A stretch of 64,000 nucleotides of DNA. Origin: Sphingomonas_R arantia (GTDB taxonomy: Bacteria; Pseudomonadota; Alphaproteobacteria; Sphingomonadales; Sphingomonadaceae). Below, one piece after another: positions 8,237 to 15,334 of the stretch; position 1 is the stretch's first letter, and each line of letters begins with the position of its first letter. The DNA is taken from contig NZ_JBHUGS010000001.1 in NCBI RefSeq assembly GCF_042682045.1, positions 1,054,001 through 1,118,000 on the forward strand. The letters run 5' to 3'. A program made the translations under genes and the position numbers. Under the pieces are notes generated by a model. That model ran no database searches and was not told the DNA's origin. It was given only the letters and a program-made list of their open reading frames with translations.

Positions 8237-8261
8237 AACGACACGCGCGGTCGCTGGTTCC
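8237..8261 (-). promoter_or_regulatory. EcfG-type general stress promoter
   Basis: On the minus strand GGAAC (8261-8257) and CGTT (8240-8237) are 16 bases apart, matching the EcfG consensus. It lies 32 bases before the DUF3775 start codon and reads toward it. Confidence 0.72.
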
Positions 8262-8314
8262 GCGGCGTGCGCGCCGGCAATCGTTTGTCAGGAAAAGGAA
8301 ATCGCAAAGCGGAC

Positions 8315-8391
8315 TGGTAGCGAAGGAGGGACTTGAACCCCCGACCCCAGGATTATGATTCCCGTGCTCTAACCAGCTGAGCTACTTCGCC
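8315..8391 (-). tRNA. tRNA-Met (anticodon CAT)
   Basis: A 77-base cloverleaf with encoded CCA. The 5' GGCGAAG pairs with CTTCGCT. A D arm GCTC/GAGC, an anticodon loop ATCATAA giving CAT, and a T arm containing GGTTCAAGTCC are visible. It starts with GGCGAAG rather than the CGCGGGG of initiator tRNA, so an elongator tRNA-Met is more likely. A CAT-reading tRNA-Ile2 cannot be excluded by eye. Confidence 0.93.
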
Positions 8392-8540
8392 GTACTCGGC
8401 AGTCCGCTCTGCGATGGCGGGGCCTATAACAGCGCGGGCGGCGCGGTCAACCGGTTCCGCGGGACTTGACGTGGTCGGAAGGCTCGACGCGGGGCGTGCG
8501 GCCACGCTAACAGGCGGGTGCCCCCTGTCCGGAGACCGCC

Positions 8541-10784
8541 ATGTCGCTTCGCGTGCCCATCGTCCTTGCCGCCCTCCTGTCCACGGCCGCAAGCGCGCAG
8601 ACGGCTCCGGCCCCGGCCGCGACGCAGCCGCCGATGCTGACGCTGGACCGCGTGTTCATGAGCCCGTCGCTCAACGGGTCGGTGCCGCGCAGCCCGAAGC
8701 TGTCGCCGGACGGGAAGATGGCGACGTTGCTGCGGGCACGGGCGGACGACCGGGACCGGTATGATTTGTGGGCGGTGGACACGACGACGGGCCAGTCGCG
8801 GATGCTGGTCGACAGTGCGAAGGTCGGCAGCGGGGCGGAGATTTCCGAGGCGGAGAAGATGCGGCGCGAGCGGGCGCGGGTCGGCGGCACGCGCGGCATC
8901 GTCGATTATGACTGGGCACCGGACGGCAAGTCGATCCTGGTGCCGATCGACGGGGACCTGTACCTCGCCGGGCTGGACGGTGCGGTCCGCCGGCTGACCG
9001 CGACGCCGACGTCGGAAGTGGACGCGGCGGTGTCGACCGGCGGGCGCTATGTCAGTTTCGTGCGCGATCAGGATTTGTACGTCGTCGATACGGGATCGGG
9101 CGTCGAGCGGCGGCTGACCAGTGGCGGGGGCGGCACGGTGACGTGGGGTTCGGCCGAGTTCGTCGCGCAGGAGGAGATGGACCGCCACACCGGCCATTGG
9201 TGGGCCCCGAACGACGCGCGGATCGCGGTGGCGCGGGTGGACGAGAGCAAGGTGAAGGTGGTGACCCGCGCGTCGATCGGCGCGGAGGGGACGCGGCTGT
9301 ACGAGCAGCGTTATCCGGCGGCCGGCACGCCCAATGCCGAGATCCAGCTGTATGTGATGGCGCCGGACGGGACCGGGCGGGTGAAGGTGGACCTGGGCAG
9401 CGACCCCGATTTCTACCTGGCGCGCGTCGACTGGTCGAAGGACGGCGGGTCGCTTTATGTGCAGCGCGAGAGCCGCGACCAGCACAAGCTGGACCTGCTG
9501 GAGGTGGACCCCGATACGGGCAAAGCGAAGCTGCTGTTCAGCGAGACGGCCAAGACCTGGATCAACCTGAACGACGGGCTGCATTCGCTGGCCGACGGCA
9601 GCCTGATCTGGATGTCGGAACGCAGCGGCTATGCGCATATCTATCGCTATGCGCTGGGCAAATGGTCGGCGCTGACCAAGGGCGACTGGGCGGTGAAGGA
9701 CGTGGTCGGCGTGGATGAGGTGGCCGGCAAGGTCTATTTCCTCGCGAACCGCGACAGCCCGATCGAGCAGCAGCTCTACTCGGTCGACGTGATGAAGCCG
9801 AAGACGCCGGTGCAGCTGACCGAGGCGGGCTGGTTCAACGGCGCGACGATGGACAAGAGCGCGACCAAGGCGCTGGTGTTCCGATCGAACCCGACGCAGC
9901 CGCCGCAGGTGTATCTGGCCGATGCGGCCGGCACGCGCGTGGCGTGGATCGAGGAGAACCGGCTGGATGCGACGCACCCTTATGCGCCGTATCTGCCGCG
10001 CCACGTCGCGCCGGTGTTCGGCACGCTGAAGGCGAAGGACGGGACCGAGTTGCAGTACAAGCTGCTGTCGCCGCCGCGCGAACCGGGCAAGCGCTATCCG
10101 GTGTTCGTGCAGGTTTATGGCGGGCCGGGCGCGGGGCGGCAGGTGACGCGCAGCTGGGGCCCGGCGATCCAGCAATATCTGGTGGAGCGTGGGTGGATCG
10201 TGTTCTCGATCGACGGGCGCGGCACGCCGGACCGCGGGGCGGCGTTCGAGAACCAGATCTACAAGGCGATGGGGACGGTGGAGGTCGAGGACCAGCTGAC
10301 CGGCGTCAACTGGCTGAAATCGCAGGTGTTCGTCGATCCGGGCAAGATCGCGGTCAATGGCTGGTCCTATGGCGGGTATATGGCGCTGAAGCTGCTGGAG
10401 AAGGCGCCGGGCGTGTTCGCGGCGGGCGTTTCGGGTGCGCCGGTGACGCGCTGGGGCCTGTACGACACGCATTATACCGAGCGCTACATGGGCAATCCGG
10501 TGACCGATCCGAAGCCTTATGCCGCATCCGACGCGCTGCCGTTCGCGACGCAGATCCGCGATCCCCTGCTGATGCTGCACGGCATGGCGGACGACAATGT
10601 GGTGTTCGAGAATTCGACGGCGTTCTACGCGAAGCTGCAGGAGGCCAAGCTGCCGTTCGAGATGATGGCGTATCCGGGCAAGACGCACGGCGTGTCGGGC
10701 GAGGGCGCGCAGACGCATGTCTGGCGGACGATCACCGATTTCCTGGAACGGCGCGTCGTGGGGGTGGAGCCGCCGGCCAAATAA
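8541..10784 (+). CDS. Dipeptidyl peptidase IV-type S9 peptidase
   Basis: A 747-residue exported serine peptidase. A signal peptide ends near ASAQT (residues 1-20). A beta-propeller follows, with repeated DGK/DGR blades, and the C-terminal alpha/beta hydrolase domain begins around residue 490. The catalytic Ser609 is in GWSYGGY, Asp685 in ADDNV and His716 in KTHGV. AEFVAQEEMDRHTGHWW around residue 210 carries the double-Glu motif that binds the free N-terminus of substrates in DPP-IV. It should therefore release dipeptides in the periplasm. ATG 8541 has GGAG well spaced upstream. A hairpin with a T tract follows. Confidence 0.93.
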   Translation: MSLRVPIVLAALLSTAASAQTAPAPAATQPPMLTLDRVFMSPSLNGSVPRSPKLSPDGKMATLLRARADDRDRYDLWAVDTTTGQSRMLVDSAKVGSGAEISEAEKMRRERARVGGTRGIVDYDWAPDGKSILVPIDGDLYLAGLDGAVRRLTATPTSEVDAAVSTGGRYVSFVRDQDLYVVDTGSGVERRLTSGGGGTVTWGSAEFVAQEEMDRHTGHWWAPNDARIAVARVDESKVKVVTRASIGAEGTRLYEQRYPAAGTPNAEIQLYVMAPDGTGRVKVDLGSDPDFYLARVDWSKDGGSLYVQRESRDQHKLDLLEVDPDTGKAKLLFSETAKTWINLNDGLHSLADGSLIWMSERSGYAHIYRYALGKWSALTKGDWAVKDVVGVDEVAGKVYFLANRDSPIEQQLYSVDVMKPKTPVQLTEAGWFNGATMDKSATKALVFRSNPTQPPQVYLADAAGTRVAWIEENRLDATHPYAPYLPRHVAPVFGTLKAKDGTELQYKLLSPPREPGKRYPVFVQVYGGPGAGRQVTRSWGPAIQQYLVERGWIVFSIDGRGTPDRGAAFENQIYKAMGTVEVEDQLTGVNWLKSQVFVDPGKIAVNGWSYGGYMALKLLEKAPGVFAAGVSGAPVTRWGLYDTHYTERYMGNPVTDPKPYAASDALPFATQIRDPLLMLHGMADDNVVFENSTAFYAKLQEAKLPFEMMAYPGKTHGVSGEGAQTHVWRTITDFLERRVVGVEPPAK

Positions 10785-10865
10785 GACGCAGTGGAGGGCG
10801 TCGGAGCCGCGCCATATCGCGGCTTGCCCTTGCCCTCCGTGGCGCTTACATTCGGGACATAATCA

Positions 10866-10900
10866 GGCCGCTCCCCACAGACGGGGGGCGGCCCTTTCTT
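10866..10900 (+). terminator. Strong hairpin with T tract between the peptidase gene and trcR
   Basis: GGCCGCTCCCC (10866-10876) pairs with GGGGGGCGGCC (10883-10893), one pair being G-T, around a 6-base loop. CTTTCTTT follows. This looks like the terminator of the upstream peptidase gene. It ends only about 15 bases before the trcR start, so it could equally be an attenuator in the trcR leader. Confidence 0.65.
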
Positions 10901-10915
10901 TATCCGGAGTGTTTC

Positions 10916-11590
10916 ATGTCCCAGCCCCTCATGCCCCATGCGACCGCGTCGTGGCTGGTCGACAACAGCGCGTTGAGTTTCGAACAGATCGCGGCGTTCT
11001 GCGGGCTGCATATCCTGGAGATCCAGGCGATCGCCGACGACATGGCCGCGACCAAGCTGACCGGGCGCGATCCGATCCGCGCGGGCGAGCTGAGCCAGGC
11101 GGAGATCGACAAGGGCCAGGCGGACCCGGCGTACCGGCTGGTGATGCTGAAGGGTCCGGAGCAGGTCCGCCGCACGAAGGGCCCGCGCTATACGCCGGTG
11201 TCCAAGCGGCAGGACAAGCCGGACGGCATCAGCTGGATCATCCGCAACCATCCGGAAGTGTCCGACGGCCAGATCGGAAAGCTGATCGGCACGACGCGCG
11301 ACACGATTTCGAAGATCCGCGACCGCAGCCACTGGAACATCGCGAACATCACGCCGAAGGATCCGGTGACGCTGGGGCTCTGCTCGCAGCGCGAGTTGGA
11401 CGCGCTGGTCGCCAAGGCGGCGAAGGCGGCGGGCATCGAAGCGCCGACCGACACGCGGCTGGACGGCGACCGCAGCGCGTTGATCGAGGAGCTGCGCGCC
11501 CAGCGCGAAGCCGCGGCGAACGCACCGGAAGGGGCCGCGCCGAACCTGTTGCCGGGCGGCATGGTCGATCCGTTCAAGCGTCGCGATTGA
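10916..11590 (+). CDS. trcR: Cell cycle transcriptional regulator TrcR (DUF1013)
   Basis: A 224-residue cytosolic protein of the DUF1013/TrcR family, nearly restricted to alphaproteobacteria and linked to cell-cycle transcription in Caulobacter. Conserved blocks are visible: ATASWLVDNSALSFEQIAAF near the N-terminus, then KGPRYTPVSKRQDKPDGI. A helix-turn-helix-like stretch DGQIGKLIGTTRDTISKI lies near residue 125. The start is set by CGGAGTG 5 bases before ATG 10916. Its end overlaps the convergent 115-residue gene by 17 bases. Confidence 0.9.
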   Translation: MSQPLMPHATASWLVDNSALSFEQIAAFCGLHILEIQAIADDMAATKLTGRDPIRAGELSQAEIDKGQADPAYRLVMLKGPEQVRRTKGPRYTPVSKRQDKPDGISWIIRNHPEVSDGQIGKLIGTTRDTISKIRDRSHWNIANITPKDPVTLGLCSQRELDALVAKAAKAAGIEAPTDTRLDGDRSALIEELRAQREAAANAPEGAAPNLLPGGMVDPFKRRD

Positions 11591-11921
11591 TCGACGCGGC
11601 GGCGGTGCGGCGTCTGGCCGCGCGCCGCCACGCGAGCGAGCGGGCGTTGAGAGCGTGGAGGTCCGCGCCGGCCAGCACCAGATCGGCGAGCCGGACGGCC
11701 TCCGTCAAGACCGTGTCCGGCGCCTTCGCATAGGCCGGGCGGCCGGCGATATGATCGTACCAGCAACCGCCCACCGCATTGTCGAGCAGGATACGCTGAA
11801 AACAGTGGTCCGCCGACACTGGCCAGTCGCGCGCCGCCGCGGATCGTGGCAGGGTGCGCCGGGTCAGATCCAGCCAGCGCGCCTCCAGCAGCGCGCGGTC
11901 GTCAAGCGAGAGCGATGTCAT
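11574..11921 (-). CDS. Conserved hypothetical protein, function unknown
   Basis: A 115-residue basic soluble protein with no signal peptide or membrane helix. Regions that look constrained are LEARWLDLTRRTLPR and FQRILLDNAVGGCWYDHI, the latter with conserved-looking Trp, Tyr, Asp and His. I do not recognise the family with confidence. The start at 11921 leaves 62 bases to the divergent transglutaminase gene, while an ATG at 11966 would leave 17; neither has a clear ribosome binding site. It overlaps the end of trcR convergently by 17 bases. Confidence 0.6.
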   Translation of the reverse strand: MTSLSLDDRALLEARWLDLTRRTLPRSAAARDWPVSADHCFQRILLDNAVGGCWYDHIAGRPAYAKAPDTVLTEAVRLADLVLAGADLHALNARSLAWRRAARRRTAAASINRDA

Positions 11922-11983
11922 CGAACGGAAACGCGCGGGTCCGAGGCCTGTTGCGGGTGGACTCATAGGGGAACGGCCAGGCG

Positions 11984-12766
11984 ATGCGGCTCAGGATCGA
12001 TGCGACTTTGGATTACCAGCTGCCGGAGCCCTATGACGTCCTGCTCGCGATCGAGGCGGCGCCGACCGCGGACCAGCGGCTGATCGAGGATGGGCTGATC
12101 GTGCAGGGCGCGGGGCCGCTGCGTACCGTGCCGGGCGAGGACGGGGTCGGGCGGCGCACGCTGATGCGCGCGTCGGGCGGGCGGTTGCTCGCGACCTATC
12201 ACGGGGTTTTCGATGTCGAGCGGCCGGCGTCGCGGCTGTCGGGGCTGGGGAAGGCGGAGACGCGCGACCTGCCGGGCGACGTGCTGCCGTTCCTGTGGCC
12301 GAGCCGCTATTGCGAGAGCGACAAGTTCTTCGGCTTCGTCCACCGCGAGTTTTCGAGCGTCGAAGGCGGCGACAAGATTCTGGCGATGGCGGACTGGGTT
12401 CATCGCCACATCGATTACGTCATGGGGTCGAGCGACGGGACGACGACGGCGGTCGACTGCTTCGTCCACCGGGCGGGCGTTTGCCGCGATTTCGCGCATC
12501 TGATGGCGAGCCTGGCGCGCGCGGACGGGATCCCGGCGCGGGTGGTGTCGGCCTATGCCTGGGGGCTGGAGCCCGAGGATTTCCACGCGGTGGTCGAGGT
12601 GTGGCTCGATGGCGACTGGCACCTGGTGGATGCGACGCGGCTGGCCAAGACCGAGGGCATGGTGCGGACTGCTGTCGGGCGCGACGCGACGGATATCGCG
12701 TTCATGACGGTGTTCGGGAGCGCGCGGTTGAATTTTCAGGAAGTGCGGGTGACGCGGTTGGACTGA
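11984..12766 (+). CDS. Transglutaminase-like domain protein
   Basis: A 260-residue cytosolic protein without a signal peptide. The N-terminal half resembles the beta domain often preceding bacterial transglutaminase-like folds. The core has the papain-like triad: Cys167 in GVCRDFAHL, His201 in DFHAVVEVW and Asp216 in VDATRL. Such proteins are usually cysteine peptidases or amidases rather than true cross-linkers. The gene is divergent from the 115-residue hypothetical and is followed by repeats of families A and B. Confidence 0.88.
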   Translation: MRLRIDATLDYQLPEPYDVLLAIEAAPTADQRLIEDGLIVQGAGPLRTVPGEDGVGRRTLMRASGGRLLATYHGVFDVERPASRLSGLGKAETRDLPGDVLPFLWPSRYCESDKFFGFVHREFSSVEGGDKILAMADWVHRHIDYVMGSSDGTTTAVDCFVHRAGVCRDFAHLMASLARADGIPARVVSAYAWGLEPEDFHAVVEVWLDGDWHLVDATRLAKTEGMVRTAVGRDATDIAFMTVFGSARLNFQEVRVTRLD

Positions 12767-12787
12767 GGGTTTTTTGGTGCGCTCATT

Positions 12788-12848
12788 CTGTTTGGTTCGA
12801 GCTTGTCGAGAACTGCGCGGAGTTCTCGACAGGCTCGAACCGAACGGG
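12788..12848. repeat. Family A palindromic repeat, copy 2
   Basis: A near-complete palindrome: TTTGGTTCGAGCTTGTCGAG opposite CTCGACAGGCTCGAACCGAA, with a GC-rich centre. It lies between convergent genes. Confidence 0.9.
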
Positions 12849-12896
12849 TGGGGGGGGTGAGCTCTACGGCCTCAAGCGCTGGGCTTGGTTTGAGCT

Positions 12897-12951
12897 TGGC
12901 TTCTCGGCTTCGCTCGAAGGGTCCCTCGACTTCGCTCGGGATGAGCTGTTC
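12897..12951. repeat. Family B repeat, copy 1 (short form)
   Basis: Contains GGCTTCTCGGCTTCGCTCGA and CCTCGACTTCGCTCGGGATG, the 3' half of the longer copies at 50519 and 59946. Confidence 0.85.
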
Positions 12952-12962
12952 CGCCGAGACCC

Positions 12963-13763
12963 CTACGAAGTCACCACCCGGATGTGGCGATAACGCGCTT
13001 CGACCAAGCTGTAGAGCCCGAAGCAGAAGAGCCCGGCGGCGACGATACCAAGCAGGATCGGGCCATAAGCCTGGTTCTGCAGTTCGGAGAGCGCCTGGCC
13101 CATACCGCCGGCGCGGGCGGCTTCGCTGGTCCAGGCGGCCATGATGAAGAACCAGCCGATGATGACGAACACGACGGCGCGGGCGGCATAGCCGAGCCGG
13201 CCGATGGTGCGGACGTGGCGCGGGGCGGGAGTGACGCCTTCGAGGTCCTTGAGGAAGCTGCTCTTGTACGCCTTCAGCGCCTGCGTGCCCGCGACGACGA
13301 AAAGCGCGACGCCGATCAGGCCGATCAGCAGCGTGCCGGCGGGCTGTTCGAGCAGCCAGCGGGTCCAGTCCTGCGCGCTTTCATCACCGGGGGCAGCGCC
13401 GCCTTCGACCGGGCGGCGGAGCGCGAGCTTGGCGGCGGTCCAGGCGAGCACGACGTGGGCGATGCCGCTGATCGCGTAGCCGAGCCGCTTGAAGGCGCCC
13501 TTCGCATCGGTGCCGACGCGTTCGGGGTCGAACGCCGCCTGCGTCAGCCGCCAGAAGGCGTAGCCGGCGAGGCCGAGCGTGATGACGCCGAGCAGGACGC
13601 GGCCGAACGGTTCGTCGATCAGGCTGGCCATCACCGCCTGATTGTCGTTCGGGCTGGCCCCGGTGCGGGCGGCGTCGATCGCGAACCAGCCGACCAGGAT
13701 GTATACCAGCCCGCGTGCCGCGAAGCCGAGCCGTGCGAGCCAGTTAGCGCCCTGTTCCGTCAT
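12963..13763 (-). CDS. DUF1206 domain-containing membrane protein
   Basis: A 266-residue integral membrane protein with about six hydrophobic helices arranged as three repeats. Each repeat opens with a Gly/Ala-Arg-Gly pattern (FAARGLVYILVGWFAID, AISGIAHVVLAWTAA, YAARAVVFVIIGWFFI). That triplicated pattern is the DUF1206 hallmark; the function is unknown. The start codon is ATG 13763. A perfect 9-bp hairpin sits in the short leader just upstream. It lies downstream of the arylesterase on the same strand with a 68-base gap. Confidence 0.88.
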   Translation of the reverse strand: MTEQGANWLARLGFAARGLVYILVGWFAIDAARTGASPNDNQAVMASLIDEPFGRVLLGVITLGLAGYAFWRLTQAAFDPERVGTDAKGAFKRLGYAISGIAHVVLAWTAAKLALRRPVEGGAAPGDESAQDWTRWLLEQPAGTLLIGLIGVALFVVAGTQALKAYKSSFLKDLEGVTPAPRHVRTIGRLGYAARAVVFVIIGWFFIMAAWTSEAARAGGMGQALSELQNQAYGPILLGIVAAGLFCFGLYSLVEARYRHIRVVTS

Positions 13764-13772
13764 GATATTGTC

Positions 13773-13795
13773 CCCCCGGAATGTCGTTCCGGGGG
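13773..13795. other. Hairpin in the leader of the DUF1206 gene
   Basis: CCCCCGGAA and TTCCGGGGG are a perfect 9-bp inverted repeat around TGTCG. On the plus strand it is followed by TTTAAT; on the minus strand it sits 10 bases before the DUF1206 start codon. It may terminate arylesterase transcripts or control DUF1206 translation. Confidence 0.55.
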
Positions 13796-13831
13796 TTTAA
13801 TGGACGAGCGGCGTTCCCGTTCCTTGGCCGG

Positions 13832-14485
13832 TCAGTGTAATGCGGCGCGAACCGCGGGCAGCATGCGACGGACGACGACCGTCACGCCGCGCGCGTTCGG
13901 GTGCATGCCGTCCGCCTGGAGCAGCATGCGGTTGCCCGCCACGCCGTCGAGGAAGAACGGGTAGAGCGGCGCGCGGTACTTTCGCGCGAGCAGTGGGAAG
14001 ATCGGTTCGAATGCCGCGGCATAGGGGCGGCCCATATTGGGGGCGGCGCGCATGCCGGCGACCAGCACCGGGATCTTGCGGCGGCTGAATTCCGCCAGGA
14101 TCGCGTCGAGATTCGCGCGGGTCTGTGCGGGTTTCAGGCCGCGCAGCATGTCGTTCGCGCCGAGTTCGACGATGGCGAGATCGGGTTTCGCCTTCAGCCC
14201 ACGCAGCACCCAGGCGAGCCGCGCGCGACCCGCGGCGGTCGTGTCGCCCGAGACGCCGGCATTGTAGACGCGCGCGGGCTTGCCGCTTGCGCGCAGCGCG
14301 GCCTCTAGCCGGGTGGGGAAGGCCTGTGCGGGGGAGAGGCCGTAGCCGGCGGTCAGGCTGTCGCCGAATGCCAGGACGAGCTTGTCCGCGGCGAGTGCGG
14401 GGGTGGCGAACAGCGCGAGTGCCGCCGCCGACAGCGCTTGGAGAAGCCGCGCGGCCCGTCCATAGGGAGTCGTCCTGCCAGTCAT
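13832..14485 (-). CDS. Secreted SGNH arylesterase / lysophospholipase (TesA-like)
   Basis: A 217-residue SGNH/GDSL hydrolase with a signal peptide ending near ALAAD (about residue 33), so it is periplasmic. Block I GDSLTAGYG gives Ser43 and block III GANDM has the Asn. Block V DGMHPNARG carries the catalytic Asp-His pair. This arrangement matches TesA-type esterase/lysophospholipase/thioesterase I. It is divergent, with a 17-base gap, from the ABC ATPase gene. An esterase next to a LolD/YbbA-type transporter is the same neighbourhood as tesA-ybbA-ybbP in E. coli. Confidence 0.92.
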   Translation of the reverse strand: MTGRTTPYGRAARLLQALSAAALALFATPALAADKLVLAFGDSLTAGYGLSPAQAFPTRLEAALRASGKPARVYNAGVSGDTTAAGRARLAWVLRGLKAKPDLAIVELGANDMLRGLKPAQTRANLDAILAEFSRRKIPVLVAGMRAAPNMGRPYAAAFEPIFPLLARKYRAPLYPFFLDGVAGNRMLLQADGMHPNARGVTVVVRRMLPAVRAALH

Positions 14486-14502
14486 CGGGTATCCTTCACG
14501 CC

Positions 14503-15195
14503 ATGCCGACCGACTCTATCGCGATCCGCGCGCGCAATGTCACCCTCGCGCTCGGCCGGGGGGCGGCGCGGGTGGAGATTTTGCGCGGCATCGACCTGGA
14601 TATCGCGACCGGGGACAGCGTTGCGCTGCTCGGCGCGAGCGGGTCGGGCAAGTCGTCGCTGATGGCGGTGCTGTCCGGGCTGGAGCGTGCGACGAGCGGC
14701 GAGATCCTGGTTGCGGGCGCCGATTTCGGCAAACTGGACGAGGATGCGCTGGCGCTGGCCAGGCGGGGGCGGATCGGGATCGTGTTGCAGGCCTTCCACC
14801 TGTTGCCGACAATGACTGCGCTGGAGAATGTGGCGGTGCCGCTGGAGCTGGACGGGGTGGCGGAGCCGTTCGCCCTGGCGGAGGTGGAGCTGAAGGCGGT
14901 CGGGCTGGGGCACCGGATCGGCCATTATCCGGCGCAGCTGTCGGGCGGGGAGCAGCAGCGCGCGGCGATCGCGCGAGCGATCGTGTCGGGTCCGGCGATC
15001 CTGTTCGCGGACGAGCCGACGGGGAACCTGGACGAGGCGACGGGGGCGGCGGTGCTCGACCTGCTGTTCGCGCGGCGGGCGGAGACGGGGGCGACGTTGC
15101 TGATGATCACACATGATCGCGCGCTGGCGGAGCGGTGCGACCGGGTGCTGGAGATGCGCGACGGGCGGATCGTGAACGATCGGCGGACGGCGTGA
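14503..15195 (+). CDS. ABC transporter ATP-binding protein (YbbA/LolD type)
   Basis: A 230-residue ABC ATPase. Walker A GASGSGKS is at 44-51, the Q loop LQAFHLLP near 95, signature LSGGEQQR at 146-153 and Walker B ILFADE at 166-171, followed by ITHD. The LQAFHLLPTMTALENV segment is typical of the MacB/LolD/YbbA branch. These proteins power FtsX-type permeases in extracting or remodelling envelope lipids and lipoproteins. The partner permease follows 139 bases downstream after a hairpin repeat. Confidence 0.93.
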   Translation: MPTDSIAIRARNVTLALGRGAARVEILRGIDLDIATGDSVALLGASGSGKSSLMAVLSGLERATSGEILVAGADFGKLDEDALALARRGRIGIVLQAFHLLPTMTALENVAVPLELDGVAEPFALAEVELKAVGLGHRIGHYPAQLSGGEQQRAAIARAIVSGPAILFADEPTGNLDEATGAAVLDLLFARRAETGATLLMITHDRALAERCDRVLEMRDGRIVNDRRTA

Positions 15196-15217
15196 GGGCT
15201 TTGTTGAACCACGCTTT

Positions 15218-15306
15218 GGTGTCCCCGCGTAGGCGGGGATCCAGTTCTGCTCCTTCGGGCCGTTGCAGTTGGGTTCAAGCTGGACCCCCGCGTCCGCGGG
15301 GGTACG
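15218..15306. repeat. Family D double-hairpin repeat, copy 1
   Basis: Two palindromes about 35 bases apart: TCCCCGC-GTAG-GCGGGGA, and ACCCCCGCG-TC-CGCGGGGGT with a 9-bp stem. The spacer holds CAAGCTGGA. The same layout occurs at 34534-34623. Here it lies inside the ABC ATPase/permease operon, where it may trim or stabilise the mRNA between the genes. Confidence 0.8.
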
Positions 15307-15334
15307 GAGCGCTTCGGGTTTTGGGAGCCTCCGC

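Noticed and set aside
8315..8391. tRNA genes at 8315 and 58331 as integration sites of a mobile island
   Set aside because: Neither is followed by an integrase gene or a repeated tRNA 3' end. Flanking composition is host-like.
8424..10718. A 764-codon minus-strand frame opposite the DPP-IV gene, and similar frames opposite kup (3935-6043) and the S9 peptidase (28542-30683)
   Set aside because: All show the Arg/His/Pro-rich composition of mirrored GC-rich codons, with no recognisable domains and no ribosome binding sites.
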